Shown one piece after another: positions 6,053 through 8,123 of a stretch of 8,123 nt of DNA; within the stretch, counting starts at the first letter, position 1; each line of letters opens with the position of its first letter. The stretch is taken from the NCBI GenBank assembly GCA_011176655.1, contig DUEB01000018.1:1-8123 (forward strand), written 5' to 3'. The stretch comes from Dehalococcoidia bacterium (GTDB lineage Bacteria; Chloroflexota; Dehalococcoidia; Dehalococcoidales; UBA5760). The translations under genes and the position numbers were made by a program. The notes below the pieces were generated by a model that saw only the letters and a list, made by a program, of their open reading frames with translations, ran no database searches and was not told the DNA's origin.

Positions 6053-6080
6053 GGCTAGGCATTTCCGCCTAGGCATTTCA
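6053..6080. repeat. Tandem 14-bp repeat containing CTAGGCATTTC twice
   Basis: CTAGGCATTTC occurs at 6055-6065 and again at 6069-6079, a period of 14 bases; the 14-base units match at 12 positions. The second copy includes the palindrome GCCTAGGC (6067-6074). The repeat lies 37 bases upstream of the candidate -35 box of the response-regulator gene, suiting an activator or repressor site for either divergent gene. Confidence 0.5.
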
Positions 6081-6116
6081 ACCTACATTGTCACCATAGC
6101 TTAGCAGTGGGCACAG

Positions 6117-6145
6117 TTGAAGGTGTTGCGGAAACAGCTTATACT
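6117..6145 (+). promoter_or_regulatory. Candidate promoter of the two-component system
   Basis: TTGAAG (6117-6122), a 17-base spacer and TATACT (6140-6145) resemble a sigma70 promoter. The start of transcription would be near 6152, which falls inside the ribosome site at 6151-6156 and leaves a leader of only about 15 bases. That closeness lowers confidence. Confidence 0.4.
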
Positions 6146-6150
6146 GTATT

Positions 6151-6156
6151 GGAGGG
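6151..6156 (+). promoter_or_regulatory. Ribosome binding site setting the response-regulator start
   Basis: GGAGGG ends 10 bases before ATG at 6167. This favours the 221-residue protein beginning MKTIRVLLAEDH over an upstream start at 6107. Confidence 0.75.
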
Positions 6157-6166
6157 TTATCGTGCC

Positions 6167-6832
6167 ATGAAGACTATCAGGGTTCTGCTGGCTGAAGACC
6201 ATGTTGTAGTGCGTCAGGGTACGCGGCAGCTCCTGGAGCACGAGCCGGATTTTAAGATTGTGGGCGAGGCTGGTGATGGAGAGGAGGCGGTCAGGCTGGC
6301 TAAGGAGCTAAAGCCTGATGTTATCATTATGGACGTGGCCATGCCCAAGCTCAGTGGCATCGAGGCCACCAAGCAGATTAAGGCTGTCCTGCCGGCGGCC
6401 AGTGTCCTTGTCCTCACGGGCTATGATTATGATGAATACATCTTCAGCATGCTGGAGGCCGGGGCGGCTGGGTATCTCCTGAAGAATGTGAGCGGCGACG
6501 AGTTGATTAGCGCTGTCCGGGCCGTCTATGCCGGGGAGCCGATGATTCATCCCGCCGTGCTGCGCAAGGTGATGATGCGCTTCAAAACACCGCCGCCGGC
6601 ACCGGCGCCGGTTCATGCCCTCTCACCCTTAAGCGAGCGTGAGATGGAGGTGCTGAAGATAGCGGCTAAAGGGGTGAGCAATCGGGATATTGCCAACGAG
6701 CTCTTTATCAGCGAGCGCACTGTCCAGGCTCATATGAGGAGTGTCTTCAATAAGCTGGGGGTAGGTTCTCGTTCCGAGGCGATACTCTACGGGCTTAAGA
6801 AGGGCTGGTTCAGTATTGACGAGCTCCCGTAG
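6167..6832 (+). CDS. NarL/FixJ-family two-component response regulator
   Basis: A 221-residue cytoplasmic transcription regulator. The receiver domain (4-120) has the acidic pair E10/D11, phospho-acceptor D56 (in IIMDVAMP), T84 and K106 (YLLKN), all as expected for an active receiver. A proline-rich linker (TPPPAPAP, 131-138) leads to a LuxR-type helix-turn-helix at about 153-214, with LSEREMEVLKIAAKG, the recognition helix around SERTVQAHMRSVFNKL, and the usual SRSEAILYGLKKGW ending. The start is ATG at 6167, where the receiver domain begins and a GGAGGG site lies 10 bases upstream; the 20 extra residues of a longer frame are not family-like. A sensor kinase gene follows after 26 bases, so this is almost certainly its partner. 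Target genes are unknown; the divergent two-CW gene and its own promoter are natural candidates, since the tandem repeat lies between them. Confidence 0.93.
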   Translation: MKTIRVLLAEDHVVVRQGTRQLLEHEPDFKIVGEAGDGEEAVRLAKELKPDVIIMDVAMPKLSGIEATKQIKAVLPAASVLVLTGYDYDEYIFSMLEAGAAGYLLKNVSGDELISAVRAVYAGEPMIHPAVLRKVMMRFKTPPPAPAPVHALSPLSEREMEVLKIAAKGVSNRDIANELFISERTVQAHMRSVFNKLGVGSRSEAILYGLKKGWFSIDELP

Positions 6833-6836
6833 GAAG

Positions 6837-6854
6837 CCAGCATTTTAGGGCTGG
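6837..6854 (+). promoter_or_regulatory. Small hairpin spanning the kinase ribosome binding site
   Basis: CCAGC (6837-6841) pairs with GCTGG (6850-6854) around an 8-base loop. The only Shine-Dalgarno-like bases for the kinase, AGGG at 6847-6850, are in the loop and the top of the stem, and the ATG follows the stem by 4 bases. It could lower kinase translation relative to the regulator. Confidence 0.35.
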
Positions 6855-6858
6855 GTAA

Positions 6859-8123
6859 ATGAGACTTGTAAGAAGCCGATTATTCTGGGTGGTGGTTCTT
6901 TTTTTTGCCCTGGCGTGTGTCCTGCACTACTCTGAGGTAATCGGTATCCCGGGCACCATCTATCCCAGCTCTCATTTCGGTCTCACCCGGCATACCCTGG
7001 ACCGTGTCCTGTTTCTGGTGCCGGTTATCCACGCTACCTTTCTCTTCAGGCGAAAGGGGGCCCTGATAAGCTCCGGGGCTGCCCTGGCCGCTATGCTGCC
7101 CCGGGCTATTCTTATCTCACCGGTGCCGAGAGATGCCCTTCTGGAAACCATGAGCATTTTCGCTATCGGTCTGGTCGCTTCGTGGGGAATCTGGTCTCGA
7201 GCTGAGGAGAGGGACAAGACCGAAGCGGCTCTGGCTAAGCTGCGCTCGTCACATGAAATCCTGCAGCACTACGTCCAGGTGGTGCAGAAGAGTGAAAGAC
7301 GCCAGACCATACTTAACACTATCGCCGCCCTGCTGGGCGAGTCTCTGGAGCTTGGCCGGACGCTTAAAAAGGCAGTGCACATGGTCGCTGAGCTGATGGA
7401 AGTAGAGGTGGCGCTCATCTTTTCCCTCGATGAGGAAAAGCCGGTGCTTAAGGTGGTGGCTTACGAAGGGGTCACCGATGAATTCGTGCAGGCCTTGGAT
7501 GGGGTAAAGGTTGGGGAGGGTGTCTATGGAGAGGTTGCCCGGACGTGTCAGCCCATGGTAGCTGAGGCGGTGCCTGATGACCCCCGATTCACCCTGCCCC
7601 AGGTTCTCAAGATGAAAATCCAGACCCAGCTCATCGTGCCCATGGTCTTCAGGGGACGGCTCAGGGGGGTGCTCTGTGTCGCCATGCGCCGTCCCCGGCA
7701 GTTTACCGTTGAGGATATCGAGCTTTTGACGGCGGTTGGTAGCCAGATAGCCATCGCCATAGAGAATGCCCGCCTTTATGAGAAGGAGCGTCAGGTGGTG
7801 CAGCAGCTGGCTATCTCCGAGCGCAACTACCGCCAGTTGTTTGAGCAGGCTAGCGATGCCATCTGGGTTAATGACCTGGAGGGCAATATTACCGAGGCTA
7901 ACGGGGCGGCGGGGAGGCTGGTGGGCTACCGCGCTGAGGAGTTGAAGACGATGAATGTGAGGCGGTTTCTGCCGGAGGAGACCATGGCGGCGACGAGTCA
8001 GGTCTGGCATCGGCTGCTCAGGCAGGAGCCGGTGGAGCAGCCCTACGAACAGCGCGTGATAAAGAGGGACGGCACGGAGGTAATTCTGAAGCTGACCACC
8101 AGCCTCATTACCGAGGACGGGAG
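6859..8123 (+). CDS. Membrane sensor histidine kinase, N-terminal part with GAF and PAS domains (3' end outside the window)
   Basis: A frame open from ATG 6859 to the window edge (421 codons, no stop). TAA lies directly before the ATG in frame, so no longer start is possible; AGGG at 6847-6850 is a modest ribosome site. Residues 8-24, 50-63, 67-88 and 97-113 are hydrophobic and form a four-span membrane unit with short loops, followed by a charged linker likely to form a coiled coil (about 114-150). A GAF domain covers about 150-312 (LELGRTLKKAVHMVAELMEV to GSQIAIAIENARLYEKE) and a PAS domain starts at about 321 (ERNYRQLFEQASDAIWVNDLEGNITEAN) and is still running at the edge. The kinase core is not visible; a HisKA_3/HATPase pair would be expected from the NarL-type partner 26 bases upstream. 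A chemotaxis or diguanylate-cyclase output cannot be excluded. The signal sensed is unknown. Confidence 0.88.
   Translation, partial: MRLVRSRLFWVVVLFFALACVLHYSEVIGIPGTIYPSSHFGLTRHTLDRVLFLVPVIHATFLFRRKGALISSGAALAAMLPRAILISPVPRDALLETMSIFAIGLVASWGIWSRAEERDKTEAALAKLRSSHEILQHYVQVVQKSERRQTILNTIAALLGESLELGRTLKKAVHMVAELMEVEVALIFSLDEEKPVLKVVAYEGVTDEFVQALDGVKVGEGVYGEVARTCQPMVAEAVPDDPRFTLPQVLKMKIQTQLIVPMVFRGRLRGVLCVAMRRPRQFTVEDIELLTAVGSQIAIAIENARLYEKERQVVQQLAISERNYRQLFEQASDAIWVNDLEGNITEANGAAGRLVGYRAEELKTMNVRRFLPEETMAATSQVWHRLLRQEPVEQPYEQRVIKRDGTEVILKLTTSLITEDG

Larger units (their letters stand above)
5902..6166. other. Divergent intergenic region between the two-CW and response-regulator genes
   Basis: These 265 bases contain no supportable gene. 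They hold ribosome sites at both ends, a promoter candidate for the plus-strand gene, a tandem repeat at 6053-6080 and an imperfect hairpin (CGAAG/CTTCG, arms 6032-6038 and 6049-6055). No clear -35/-10 pair was found for the two-CW gene on the minus strand, although its transcript must start in this region or further upstream. Confidence 0.5.

Noticed and set aside
5801..6076. A 91-codon minus frame across the start of the two-CW gene
   Set aside because: It overlaps the two-CW coding sequence in another frame, is rich in Arg and Gly, and has no ribosome site or family resemblance.
5911..6106. A riboswitch or small RNA in the two-CW leader
   Set aside because: The region has an imperfect hairpin and purine-rich stretches, but I could not match the conserved cores of glycine, cobalamin, Moco, cyclic-di-GMP or SAM riboswitches. 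A covariance-model search would decide.
7249..8010. A 253-codon open frame on the minus strand
   Set aside because: It lies opposite the GAF/PAS kinase frame, which has clear domain motifs and a ribosome site. The minus product is rich in His, Leu and Pro without any recognisable motif.

Overview
The window is bacterial, moderately GC-rich and densely coded: six complete genes and two genes cut by the window edges. Response-regulator wording, the two-CW protein, a GPR1/FUN34/YaaH acetate transporter beside an AMP-forming acetyl-CoA synthetase, and a 4-helix GAF/PAS kinase fit an uncultured Chloroflexota member, perhaps Dehalococcoidia. This placement comes from protein style only; there is no rRNA or marker gene to confirm it.

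Layout. Positions 1-1793 (+) hold the C-terminal part of a PolX-type DNA polymerase with its PHP domain, followed 2 bases later by an unrecognised, basic, helical protein. A hairpin with a T-tract (1840-1867) ends this unit and runs up to the stop codon of the convergent neighbour. Positions 1868-5901 (-) hold four genes, read right to left: a two-CW cysteine protein (5272-5901), a stand-alone Crp-like sensor domain without a DNA-binding part (4690-5145), acsA acetyl-CoA synthetase (2553-4520) and a SatP/YaaH acetate transporter (1868-2446). Positions 6167-8123 (+) hold a NarL-type response regulator and, 26 bases on, a membrane sensor kinase that stays open to the window edge, so its catalytic domain is not visible.

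How the genes may work together. SatP brings acetate in and Acs activates it to acetyl-CoA, so 1868-4520 is an acetate assimilation module. The cNMP-fold protein and the two-CW protein lie directly upstream on the same strand and may sense nucleotide, redox or metal state for it; this is inference from position. The two-component system diverges from the two-CW gene across a 265-base regulatory region with a tandem 11-bp repeat, part of which recurs in the promoter of the cNMP-fold gene.

Most notable points: a near-perfect 10-base Shine-Dalgarno sequence inside the two-CW gene, ahead of an in-frame ATG at the domain junction, suggesting an internal start or a recent fusion of two cistrons; a strong promoter for the cNMP-fold gene overlapped by an inverted repeat; and a degenerate, cysteine-rich cNMP fold next to acsA. 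No mobile element, CRISPR array, tRNA or rRNA was seen.
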